Assembly: GCF_000002875.2 (NCBI RefSeq)
Contig: NC_009412.2
Coordinates: 67,001-131,000, forward strand
DNA length: 64,000 bases
Direction of reading: 5' to 3'
DNA from: Leishmania infantum JPCM5
Taxonomy: Eukaryota; Euglenozoa; Kinetoplastea; Trypanosomatida; Trypanosomatidae
The position numbers and the translations under genes were made by a program. Every line of letters begins with the position of its first letter. Positions within the stretch are counted from its first letter, which is position 1. Of the stretch, positions 22,365-31,175 are shown piece after piece. The notes beneath the pieces are model-generated. The model saw only the letters and a list, made by a program, of their open reading frames with translations. It was not told the DNA's origin and ran no database searches.

Positions 22365-24251
22365 ATGGCACTTCCTTTCTGCGCCGCCCTCGCCATCGCG
22401 CAGCTGGTGATTTTCGTCAGCGTCGCTGGTGTCGTCAGTGGGCTGGACGAGCAGCACTCGTACTACGAGGGCAACTACGGCACAACCGGGCTGGTGTTCG
22501 GCAGTCCCGACAGCTCGCGCACCTCCTGGGACTATACAAACCTGAAGGATTGGCCAACGCTGTGCTTGACGGGGAGACGGCAGAGCCCGATTTCCTTCGC
22601 GAATGTGAACCCCGACGAGGTTGTGATGAATGCTCTGCTGCAGCGATTGCAGTTCTCCTCCAAGTGCGTCTTCCCACGTGAGGAGACGCAGATGCGAATC
22701 ATCAACGAGGGCATCGTGAGCACAGTCAGCTTTGAGGAGCTGGGACGCTCGCTGGATGACATGAGCGAGTGCACGGTGATGGACCCGCTGAACCGTTCGC
22801 TCACCTACCACTTCACGGGCCTGCACTTTCACGCCATGCCGGTGCACCAACTCCGCACGCTGCGCCCCGATGCCGAAATGCACATGTCTTTTACCACAAA
22901 TCATGTAGAACAAAAGATGCGTAATGTACTGATAGTGGCGGTGATGCTAAAGGCCTCCGCCATGGTCAACAGCACCTCAGCGCGAGCGCTGCAGCACATC
23001 TTAGTGGACGGCTCGCTGCCGAAGCGCAACGCCATGACAACGTGCTTCCTGACAGAGAGCCTCTCCCTCTTCTCGCTAATTCCGGCGCGCGAGAGCTACC
23101 TGCTCTACGACGGCTCCCAGACGCACCCACCCTGCACCGAGAACGTCCGTTGGGTGGTAATGACCTCGCCAATTCTCATCTCACCCGTGGCGCTCGGCAG
23201 GCTGCGCGACGCGATGGATGCGCTGCTGCCGAACGACTTCCACCGCTTCGGCAACGCCCGTCCGCCGCAGGCCCTCAATGGTCGTCTTATTTTCCGCTTC
23301 GACGACAGGTCCGTTCCGGACGGCGGCAACAGGGGTGAAGGCAACTTCAAAGATGCATGGAGTCGCAAGGACGAAGGCTGGGCGAATCGCTCCCTGGGAG
23401 TGCGGGCGGGCCGCGTGCTGGAAGGGTCTCTGGTGGAGGTGGATGGTGACTATAAGTACGACAGCGCCGTCGTTGTCTCGCCAGTGTCGCCAAACCCTGT
23501 CTCGGCGTCAAGGAATGGCACCACTCACGCGTCTTCGCCACCCATCACGACCAGCCCAGGCAGGTACAACGGATCATCGGACCAAGCAATGGCGAAACCG
23601 GGCACGGGGGCGCTGGGGCCGGCGTATATGGCGAATGCGAGCAGAACTGGCCCGGAAACGCACTCTCACGTCAACGAGAGCGACGCAGACTACTCAAATG
23701 CAACCGCAAATGCAAGTTTAGCGCCACGAACAAGCGTCGTGTCGTCTGCCTCCGCGTCCAGCGCCGACGAGAGCATGCCCAGTGGGTTACATCATGGCTC
23801 CGAGTCCTCAGCGCCGACGCCATCTGACGAATCGGCGCCACGGTCAACGACAACGTCGACGACCACCACCACGACTACAACGAAGGAGCCTTCGGGCACC
23901 AAGGGAAAGAAGAGGTACGGGGACGGAGCCTCGAAGAACACCTCCGAAGCCGATGCCGGGGTTGTGGACTCGGTCAAGTCCATCGTGACACGTGCGTTTA
24001 CTTCTGTGAAGGCCTTTAGCATTGGAGCCTTTCAGTCTTCTGTAGCTTACGCCAAGGCAAACCCGGTGCGTGCAGTGCTCGTTCTGCTGTGCATCATCGT
24101 ACTCATCTTTCTTATCTCCACATGCTGCCGCGGGTGGAGGCGGCCAGTTTATGTGGTGGGGATCGATCCGACAGAGCTGCAACCCCTCAACTCTGCCAAA
24201 CGGTTCGACCTCTACGGCGGCACCGGCACCGGCACCGTGGCGGTGCGGTAA
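22365..24251 (+). CDS. Alpha-carbonic anhydrase-like type I membrane protein
   Basis: Encodes 628 residues with a hydrophobic signal peptide (about 4-24), an alpha-carbonic anhydrase domain (about 30-325), a Ser/Thr-rich stalk (about 370-560) and a C-terminal TM helix (VLVLLCIIVLIFLIS) before a short basic tail. The QSPI motif is at 73-76. The zinc ligands are all visible: H154 and H156 in LHFHAM, and H173 in EMHMSF, with E171 in place of the usual gatekeeper glutamate. The T199 equivalent is T253 in SQTHPPCTENVRW. Deviations from human CA II: the Trp after HFH is Ala, the proton-shuttle His64 position appears to be Ile, and Thr200 is His. It would hydrate CO2 at the cell surface or in a secretory compartment. 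Zinc binding is likely; the rate may be reduced. The many N-x-S/T sites suit an exposed, glycosylated protein. Confidence 0.9.
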   Translation: MALPFCAALAIAQLVIFVSVAGVVSGLDEQHSYYEGNYGTTGLVFGSPDSSRTSWDYTNLKDWPTLCLTGRRQSPISFANVNPDEVVMNALLQRLQFSSKCVFPREETQMRIINEGIVSTVSFEELGRSLDDMSECTVMDPLNRSLTYHFTGLHFHAMPVHQLRTLRPDAEMHMSFTTNHVEQKMRNVLIVAVMLKASAMVNSTSARALQHILVDGSLPKRNAMTTCFLTESLSLFSLIPARESYLLYDGSQTHPPCTENVRWVVMTSPILISPVALGRLRDAMDALLPNDFHRFGNARPPQALNGRLIFRFDDRSVPDGGNRGEGNFKDAWSRKDEGWANRSLGVRAGRVLEGSLVEVDGDYKYDSAVVVSPVSPNPVSASRNGTTHASSPPITTSPGRYNGSSDQAMAKPGTGALGPAYMANASRTGPETHSHVNESDADYSNATANASLAPRTSVVSSASASSADESMPSGLHHGSESSAPTPSDESAPRSTTTSTTTTTTTTKEPSGTKGKKRYGDGASKNTSEADAGVVDSVKSIVTRAFTSVKAFSIGAFQSSVAYAKANPVRAVLVLLCIIVLIFLISTCCRGWRRPVYVVGIDPTELQPLNSAKRFDLYGGTGTGTVAVR

Positions 24252-25910
24252 GTCTATACGACATCGGAGCAGAAGGACAGCAAGAGGAGCGCTGCGGTGC
24301 CCTTATACGCCCTTGGAACGAAGGATGGCCGCACCCCACAGAGATGCATTATTCATTGCGCTGTGAGGGGCGGAGGGGAGGGGGCAGGCGTGCACGAAGA
24401 TCGCGACGACGGCCCCATGACAGCTACTGTTTCTGCGGAGGCTGTTGACGGAATGCGATAAAACGTTTGCTGTTGATGGAGCGGATTATCGCAGTCGTGT
24501 GCCCCATACACACACACACACACATATGCGACGCTCGCTGCGCCTTGTCCCGTCTTTTTATCTCTGTCGATGAGGCGCTGTGGCCGGGCACGGAACGGTG
24601 GAGTTGCTCACCGTAGAGACGGAGAGATTCAGAGCTAGGGGAGCAACAGCAGCAGGAGGATGCGGGTGCTGGTGCGTGCTGTCGCGCTCTATTCTTATCC
24701 ATGGTTGGCTTCGTACTCTTGCACGCGTGTTTGATTCTGTTCATGTGTGGGTGAGGGAGTGGCGCCACAACGCGCACATAGCCCCGCCCTCTTCCACCCT
24801 TCTTCCGCTGCCGGAGGAGGGCGAGTGAGCACACGCACACATATAGGCACACACAGGTCGCTGCGCAGCAAGCGTGCACTTCGTTTCTTTGCTTGTTTGG
24901 ATATTGTGTTGTTGCTATCGCACATCTCCTGTGTGTGCTCTCATGTCGCCTCGTCGCGCCTTTTCCTTTTTGGTTTTCGTGCTCTGCCTCTGATACGGTT
25001 GCCTTCATTTCTTTTCGGCTTTTTCGCCGTTTACGCATGGGGGAGGGGTGCATGTAGAAATGGTAACTCGCTACCCTCCCTCCTCCCTCCTATCCCCTCT
25101 CTCCCCATCCCGGCAGCCGGAGTGCGGGGTACGAGCAAGCCAACATAATGCAACAGAAAAGCGAGCGAGCGAGCCGACTCCGTGTTTTGGGGAGAAGGAG
25201 GGGTCATTAGGTCACCCACAGAGAAGCAGGACGGGTGGGGGAGAGGGACGCTTGCCAGTGTTCTACTTCCCGACTTCATGGAAATGTCGGAGCCTCTGGA
25301 CAGGATCTCATTCCAGACGGCGCGTCAAAAGGCTGCAGCCTGGGCTTGCGGGCGGCGGCGTGGCGTTTCAGTCAGTAGATGACTTCGCTTCTCTATCGTG
25401 CTTTCTCATAGCCCATCCCTCCTCCCCTTTCCTGCAGCGGCGAATCCCAGAAAAGAGATGATGTGTGCGCAAATATATATATATGTGTGTGTGCATGTGT
25501 TTGTGTGTGACAAGGAGCAGTAATAGTTGCCCTCGCCGCAGTGTTTCTCTTGCGCACTTCCATTGGTTTCATCCTCATCATCACTCATGGCTCTTTTCCC
25601 CTTGAGAGAAACACATTAGCATGTGCTCTGCTCTGCTCTCTCGCTTACTCTTGCCTCCTTCGTTCTCGTCGTGGTTCTCTTTTTTTTTTCCTTCTCCCTC
25701 TGAGCCTCTCTCTGTGGCCTTGGCAGTTGCTGACCGCTCGCTCTCCTCCACTGCTTTTGTGTGCAGCTGTAGTAGCCCGTGCTCGTGCAGCCCCGCCGCT
25801 GCTTCTCCTTGGCTACCCACAACAACGTTGTCTCTTCACCGGAGCGGCTCTCCCCCTCCCTTCTTCTGCACACACGCACATACACACACTCAAAGACGAA
25901 GGCAGCAAGG
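24252..25910. other. Spacer
   Basis: About 1.7 kb without a gene. An (AT)n/(GT)n run lies at 25471-25510. The C/T-rich stretch 25620-25865, followed by AG-containing sequence at about 25890, is the probable splice region for the next gene. Confidence 0.5.
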
Positions 25911-28301
25911 ATGCAGAGCTGCTTCGCCGCCTGCTCACAGGTAGTCTGCGTGGCAGAGGACACGGCGGTGGCGTTTTACGCGCCCAAGTCGCTGCGGAAG
26001 TTCCGCGTGGAGCGGCTCAACGGATCGCGCGTATGCGGGATGTATGTGCAGATCATTTCTGGCGCAAAGGCGGTGCTGCACGTCATCGATGCCGAGGCTA
26101 CGTTGTTCGAGTTTGCAATCGAGGGTGGTGCGCCATCCTTGGTGCGCACAGTCTCGATTCGACTCCCACGGGCCTCACTTGTCCCGTCCACCTCAACTGA
26201 AGAGAATGAGGAGGTTTCAGATAGGCGGCATCAGGGCTTAACGAGCTGGACGGCGAACGGCGAGGCGGCCGCCACCGCCTCCGTCGTCGTGGCTGCTCAG
26301 TTCCATGTGCAGCAGGCACAGTTGTTTGCTGTTCTGCTCACGAAAGTCGGCGTTTACGAGGCCGCGCTAGGCTCTGCCTCACCCGTGGGGGCGACGAGCG
26401 CGCCGTCGACGGTGGTGGTGCACACCTTCAAGGAAGCCGTGCCACACGGGTATCTTTCTGTTGGCCAGTTTACTGGCCTGGTCGTCGTAGCCGTCCCTCA
26501 CGCGCGTGAGTTCTTCTACTCCCTCTTCACGGACCGCCTCTCCGCCCACCAGCCGCACCGCCCGTCTTGTCCGCCTCTCCTGCCGCGCGCCGTAAATGTG
26601 CAGATCCAGAGTATTGCCTGCAGTCCAACGAGCACGTCGGTCGCCGTCGGTGGCAGGCGCGGTGAGCTGCTCATCTACGTGGAGGTTCAAGAGGCACACT
26701 GCTTTGCCGACCACTGGCATCACACACCTCTGACAGCGCTTGCCTTCGCTTTAGATGGCAGCGCAGTGTACACTGGCGGCCGCGAGTCTGTGCTACTAAT
26801 CTGGGATCTGGTGTCCTACGGCCACAAGAAGGTCAAGGTGCAGCTGGGCACGCTGCAAGGGATAACGCTCTTCAGCAGTGAAGGGGCGCAGCTGTTGCTG
26901 TCATGCGGCACGTCAACGCTCGCCGTTGCGGACTTGCTGCAGATGCGCGTGACGACGTCGGCGGAGGGCATCGAGTGGGCCGCTGAGGATGTGTGCACCG
27001 GGCTCGTCGTCGAGCAGTGGCGCGGGAGCCCGGCGGTGATTCTGACGGGGATGCCGAATGTGCTGCGTGTCTGCGACCCGTACACGCAGCAGTCTATCTA
27101 CTCGCTCCACGTGTCCTCGCAGATGGAGACGATCCCGAGCCCGCCCCGCCATGGAATTCAGTTCGTGGGCATTCTGAACGACAGCCGTTCTCTCGTGACG
27201 TACGAGTCCTTCTCCTCGACGGTGCTGCCCCCGCTGCTGCGGTTCTGGGAGTATGACGCGCCACTTAAGCAACATGTGGAGACGCAAACCGTCTACTCCC
27301 CGCATCGCTCCGCCGTGCTGGCTCTGGAGGTGGAGAAGCGAGGGCGGCGAGTGTTCACGCTGAGCTGCGAGGCGATGAAGTGCTGGGCACAGACTGCCTT
27401 CACCGCACAGGACACATACGGTACCCCGACTGGCGGCTGGCACAACCACTCAGCGATGGCGACTCCCTCCCAGCAGGTGCAAACGATGGCCCTCTCCGCA
27501 GACGGCTCGCTCTGCTTCGTTGCGGATGACTGTCTGCACGTGTACTCGGTGCAGGACTGCAGGCCCGGCGAACGCTGGCCACTGCTTCAACTTCTGCCGC
27601 AGTACACGGAAACGCAACCGCTGCGCCGGATAGTCGTGTCACCCGACTCCCGGCACGCTGTGGCAGCTGGGAAGCGGCACATCTTCTTTTGGGCACTGGA
27701 CAGGTGTTCAGAGGAGCCGACCGTATTCAGCGTGGGCGAGACGTGCATCACTGCCTTGAGTGCCTTCACGGACACGACGGTGGTAGCCGCCCTCGAGGAC
27801 ACATCCCTTGTGGAGCTTCGCTGCTGCGCCGCCGGCAGCAGTAAGGGCCCGCAGCTGGGTGAGATGGTGCGTCGTATTGCGAACGCCTCTCGTTTTCCTT
27901 TGCGCCACATCGCCCCACTGCACATGAATGGCCAGCGTCTCGCTGCTGTGGACGCCGTGACGGGCTTTAAGATTTTGCAGCTGCCTACAGGAGCCGCGGC
28001 CGTGGCGCAGCCCTCCGTGTACGAGTGGGCCGGCACCAGCGATGAGGCGAGCGGCGCGGGGGCCGTGGCAGAGGGTGACAAAACCGCACGACTTCAGCTG
28101 CAGTCCTTCTTCAAGGAGGTGACTTCGATCCAAGACTCACAGGAGGTGCTGATGACAGCGAACCAAGAAGGCGCCTTGGCAACGGCGCAGCAGACGGCGC
28201 AGGCGGACCGGTGGCTGGCTGAGGTGCTCGGTGAGCCGGCCTACACGGTGCCACCGATGAGCGCTGTTCTCTCCACGTACCTGCAGCGTCGGCCGTGCTA
28301 G
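25911..28301 (+). CDS. WD40-repeat protein, UTP17/WDR75-like
   Basis: Encodes 796 residues with several WD40 blades. Readable ones begin at about residue 268 (LTALAFALDGSAVYTGGRES then LLIWDL), 462 (SPHRSAVLALEVEKRG then MKCWAQ), 522 (VQTMALSADGSLCFVADDCL) and 565 (LRRIVVSPDSRHAVAAGKRH then FFWALD). The spacing, and the blade that opens with SPHRSAVLAL after a long inter-propeller segment, resemble UTP17/NAN1/WDR75, a t-UTP subcomplex member of the SSU processome that acts in nucleolar pre-rRNA transcription and processing. That identity is inference. A generic tandem beta-propeller scaffold is the alternative. The ATG at 25911 is preferred because the upstream 44 codons are leader-like. Confidence 0.75.
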   Translation: MQSCFAACSQVVCVAEDTAVAFYAPKSLRKFRVERLNGSRVCGMYVQIISGAKAVLHVIDAEATLFEFAIEGGAPSLVRTVSIRLPRASLVPSTSTEENEEVSDRRHQGLTSWTANGEAAATASVVVAAQFHVQQAQLFAVLLTKVGVYEAALGSASPVGATSAPSTVVVHTFKEAVPHGYLSVGQFTGLVVVAVPHAREFFYSLFTDRLSAHQPHRPSCPPLLPRAVNVQIQSIACSPTSTSVAVGGRRGELLIYVEVQEAHCFADHWHHTPLTALAFALDGSAVYTGGRESVLLIWDLVSYGHKKVKVQLGTLQGITLFSSEGAQLLLSCGTSTLAVADLLQMRVTTSAEGIEWAAEDVCTGLVVEQWRGSPAVILTGMPNVLRVCDPYTQQSIYSLHVSSQMETIPSPPRHGIQFVGILNDSRSLVTYESFSSTVLPPLLRFWEYDAPLKQHVETQTVYSPHRSAVLALEVEKRGRRVFTLSCEAMKCWAQTAFTAQDTYGTPTGGWHNHSAMATPSQQVQTMALSADGSLCFVADDCLHVYSVQDCRPGERWPLLQLLPQYTETQPLRRIVVSPDSRHAVAAGKRHIFFWALDRCSEEPTVFSVGETCITALSAFTDTTVVAALEDTSLVELRCCAAGSSKGPQLGEMVRRIANASRFPLRHIAPLHMNGQRLAAVDAVTGFKILQLPTGAAAVAQPSVYEWAGTSDEASGAGAVAEGDKTARLQLQSFFKEVTSIQDSQEVLMTANQEGALATAQQTAQADRWLAEVLGEPAYTVPPMSAVLSTYLQRRPC

Positions 28302-29575
28302 AATCGAGAGAGTGAGAGAGAGAAACAGGAGGAGCAAGTGGCGGTGGGCACTCCTGCCATCCCTGGCGGCTGCCTGCATGCATGTGGGTTTGCGAGTGTG
28401 GTGTTGCTCTGTACGCAGCAGCCACACGTGAGTGGACGTTTTACATTGGCGTGTCTGCGCGCCTGTGGGCCCATGGCTGGTGCAGCTATGTGCGTGTTGC
28501 TCTTGTATGCGTGCACGTGTGTGCGCGTCTACAGTGATGCAGGTAGAGTTAGCAGTGGTGCGATCCGGCCATGCCGGCCGAGAGAAAAAGAGAGAGGGCG
28601 TGTGTGTGTGTGTGTGGAATACAAGTCTGGCAGCCACGTCACTCGTACGGCTGGCTTGCACTGGTCCCTTGCGTCGAGGAGTCAGGTCGCATCTCTCCCT
28701 CTCTGTCCAGCCGCTCCTTTCTACACGGTTTCTCCCGCCCCTCGATGGGGGCTTTTGCTTGTTTGTTTCGCCTTTAACGCTTAACTCTAAGCGCACTCAA
28801 GGGCGGTCGTTGTGGTGGGGTGGGGTGAGGTGGGGGGGGTGAGAGCCATACAGCGCTGATGACTTCCTCCTCTCTCCACGGCAGCGAGCCAGCCAGTCTA
28901 GCCATACGCACACGCAAATAGATACGTACAAAAACAACGTTTGGGGCGAGCGGGTTATCGCCCACCTCTCGGGCGCCTCGCTTTTTTTTCGGGCGCGCGT
29001 TTAACGGCACCACCCTCTTTCCGCCCCCTCAAGCACACGAGCTTCCAAAAGGATGATGGATTGGGGGCCGGTGCCGCCGCTTGATCACCTAGATCGTCCC
29101 CTCGTGTCTCGTCGGATGCCGCAGCTGGTGAGGGTGTGCGTGCGAGTCGATGGAACGGCAGCAGAGGCCCACTCTTTTTTATTACGTGCGGCGTGCCCAC
29201 ACCACACCATACCCCCTTTGCACGAAAAGGCATGTGTGCGCGCGGCTCCGCGTTTTGCCTCAACCTGGCCGACTCTATGTACGCGTCCTCTTTTTCTTTC
29301 TCGGGCTGAGAGTTGCCCGCACTGATGCTGGACAGCTCACCTCCGGTGCGTGAACGCACTCTCAGTGGTGGTACGGCCGCAAGAGAAAGTCAAGAAGTGG
29401 CGCAGCTGGCTCACTTCACCAGTGGCCCTAACTATTTTAGTTTTGGCTGTCGTAGGTCAGTCCACCACAGGAATACCGCACCTGCAGCTTTCACAGCGAC
29501 TTCCTTGCACCTCTCACGTGCAAGTACCTTATCCCTTTCTTGCTACTCGCTATTCTGCGTGTTGTTTGCTATCCC
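28302..29575. other. Spacer
   Basis: About 1.3 kb without a supported gene. A G-rich run at 28812-28841 (GGGG-GGGG-GG-G8) could form a quadruplex on the + strand. A leader-like stretch precedes the next ATG, ending in short T/C tracts around 29525-29575. Confidence 0.45.
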
Positions 29576-30511
29576 ATGGACCTTAACGACTTTCTGCGCA
29601 ACACCAAAACCGCAGCGCAGAACGGTAACGCCTGCGCTCGGACTCTGCTGTCGGGTCACAAACGTTTTGGAGACGCCAACGAGGCGTCAGCTGAGGCTTC
29701 CTCCAGCGGTGCAGGTGCGAGTGGCAAGCGCCCCCGACGCAGCGGAACTGCGGAGGGGCTGAACATACAGGCGGCGCAGGAAGCCCTCGCGCAGGAGCGT
29801 GGCAACACCTCGGCTCAGGCGCAGCAGCAGCGCGCGCAGGCTGAGCTCTTATCGGAGCAGGCGGCAGCGCGCATGGTGCATCAGGTTCTGGAATATGTGA
29901 TGCAAGTGGAGCTGGGTGGTCGGCACAACGCAGCCAAAGGAGGCATCGCACCGTTTGTTCCGTCTGCGGCGCAGCTGGCGGCCGAGAAAGCCATGTGGAC
30001 ACCTGCAGCAGGCTATGTAATCCATCACGTGGTGCCTGCCACGCTCGACACGTCCCCGCAAACGCTCGAGTCGCTGATGAGCGTCACAGAGAAGGAGCGG
30101 GTGCCAGAGGGGGTGCGCGCTCTCCGCGGCACGTTGCAGGTGTGCGACACAAAGCGTGATTTGGTCGGAGGCGTGCGCACCAGCATGGCGCCGCACCTTC
30201 GCACGCATGTGTTGGAGGTGCTAGAAAAGGGCCTTCGCGGCCAGGCATGGCTACGTGACGACGCGGCGGTGGCTACCCAGATCTCCGCGCTTGGCAAGCC
30301 GACAACGCCAGATAAGGGCCCGTCTAGCGTTCTGCTATTTGGTGGTTTAACCACAGCTTCTGTCGCGAACAGCGACGCGACAAGCAGTGCACGCGATACG
30401 GCATCGGCTGGTGATGGGGCGTCAAAACCACGATCCAAAGGCTTCTCGCTCGCAGCCTTCCTTAACAGTAATGACCCCACCTCGTCGTCGTCAGATGGGG
30501 AGGATCCGTGA
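29576..30511 (+). CDS. Hypothetical protein, Ala/Gln-rich with folded middle
   Basis: Encodes 311 residues. Residues 1-90 are low-complexity, with a basic patch (GKRPRRSG) that could be nuclear-localising, and an Ala/Gln/Glu helix at about 65-100. The middle (about 100-230) has regular hydrophobic spacing and looks folded. The last 70 residues are Ser/Ala/Asp-rich and end SSSSDGEDP. The ATG at 29576 is the first in frame with MDLNDFLR, a plausible native N-terminus. No known domain is recognised. The composition suits a nuclear or RNA-associated protein, but this is a guess. Codon use matches the neighbouring genes. Confidence 0.78.
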   Translation: MDLNDFLRNTKTAAQNGNACARTLLSGHKRFGDANEASAEASSSGAGASGKRPRRSGTAEGLNIQAAQEALAQERGNTSAQAQQQRAQAELLSEQAAARMVHQVLEYVMQVELGGRHNAAKGGIAPFVPSAAQLAAEKAMWTPAAGYVIHHVVPATLDTSPQTLESLMSVTEKERVPEGVRALRGTLQVCDTKRDLVGGVRTSMAPHLRTHVLEVLEKGLRGQAWLRDDAAVATQISALGKPTTPDKGPSSVLLFGGLTTASVANSDATSSARDTASAGDGASKPRSKGFSLAAFLNSNDPTSSSSDGEDP

Positions 30512-31175
30512 CGCCCTCGCATATCGGCCTTTTTGACTGGCGTATTGGTCGGCACTCATGCGCTCGCGTGTGTGCGCGCGAACCTATGCTTTCGAGACGC
30601 CGTTTCGAAGTGTATGGCGGCCCCACATTTTGGTCTTTTCCCCTCCCATGCGCAGTGGGCAGTGTGGTGGGGCTCATCGCTCCTCAGGTACGCTCTCTGC
30701 ATAGCAGTTCCACATGCACACCTCAAAGAAGCCTCGCTCGTTTCCATCCGTGACAGGAAGGCGCGGTAGCGCTGACACTCTCTGCCCTTTCCTACTTCCT
30801 TGAATGTGTCCCTACAGTCCGATACGCTTCTGGTGGTCTTCTGTTTCTCCTCCAAGTGCGAAGCAATCGCTCGCCGTGAACACCCGTTCTTCGGCTCGTC
30901 CTTTCGCTCCCGCTCTCGCTCTCACTCCTGGCTCTTCTAGTTCGAGTAATCCTCTTCCCGCGCTCTTCTCTATTTTTGGTGGCGATGTCTTTCACCGGCG
31001 TGTACACTAACTGTCTTTTTTTTTTTGACCCCGCACCGCTCGTCTCTGCCTGTCACCCGGGTGACACCTGTGCAGACTCCAACGTGATGCTCTTGTACCC
31101 TCTCTTGCTTGCTCATCTTTCGTCCCTCGCTCACCTCTACTCCCTCTCTCTTTCTGCGGGGTCGTGAGCCGTACC
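30512..31175. other. Spacer
   Basis: No gene seen. The C/T-rich tract 31090-31160 directly precedes the next start and is the likely trans-splice signal. Confidence 0.5.
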
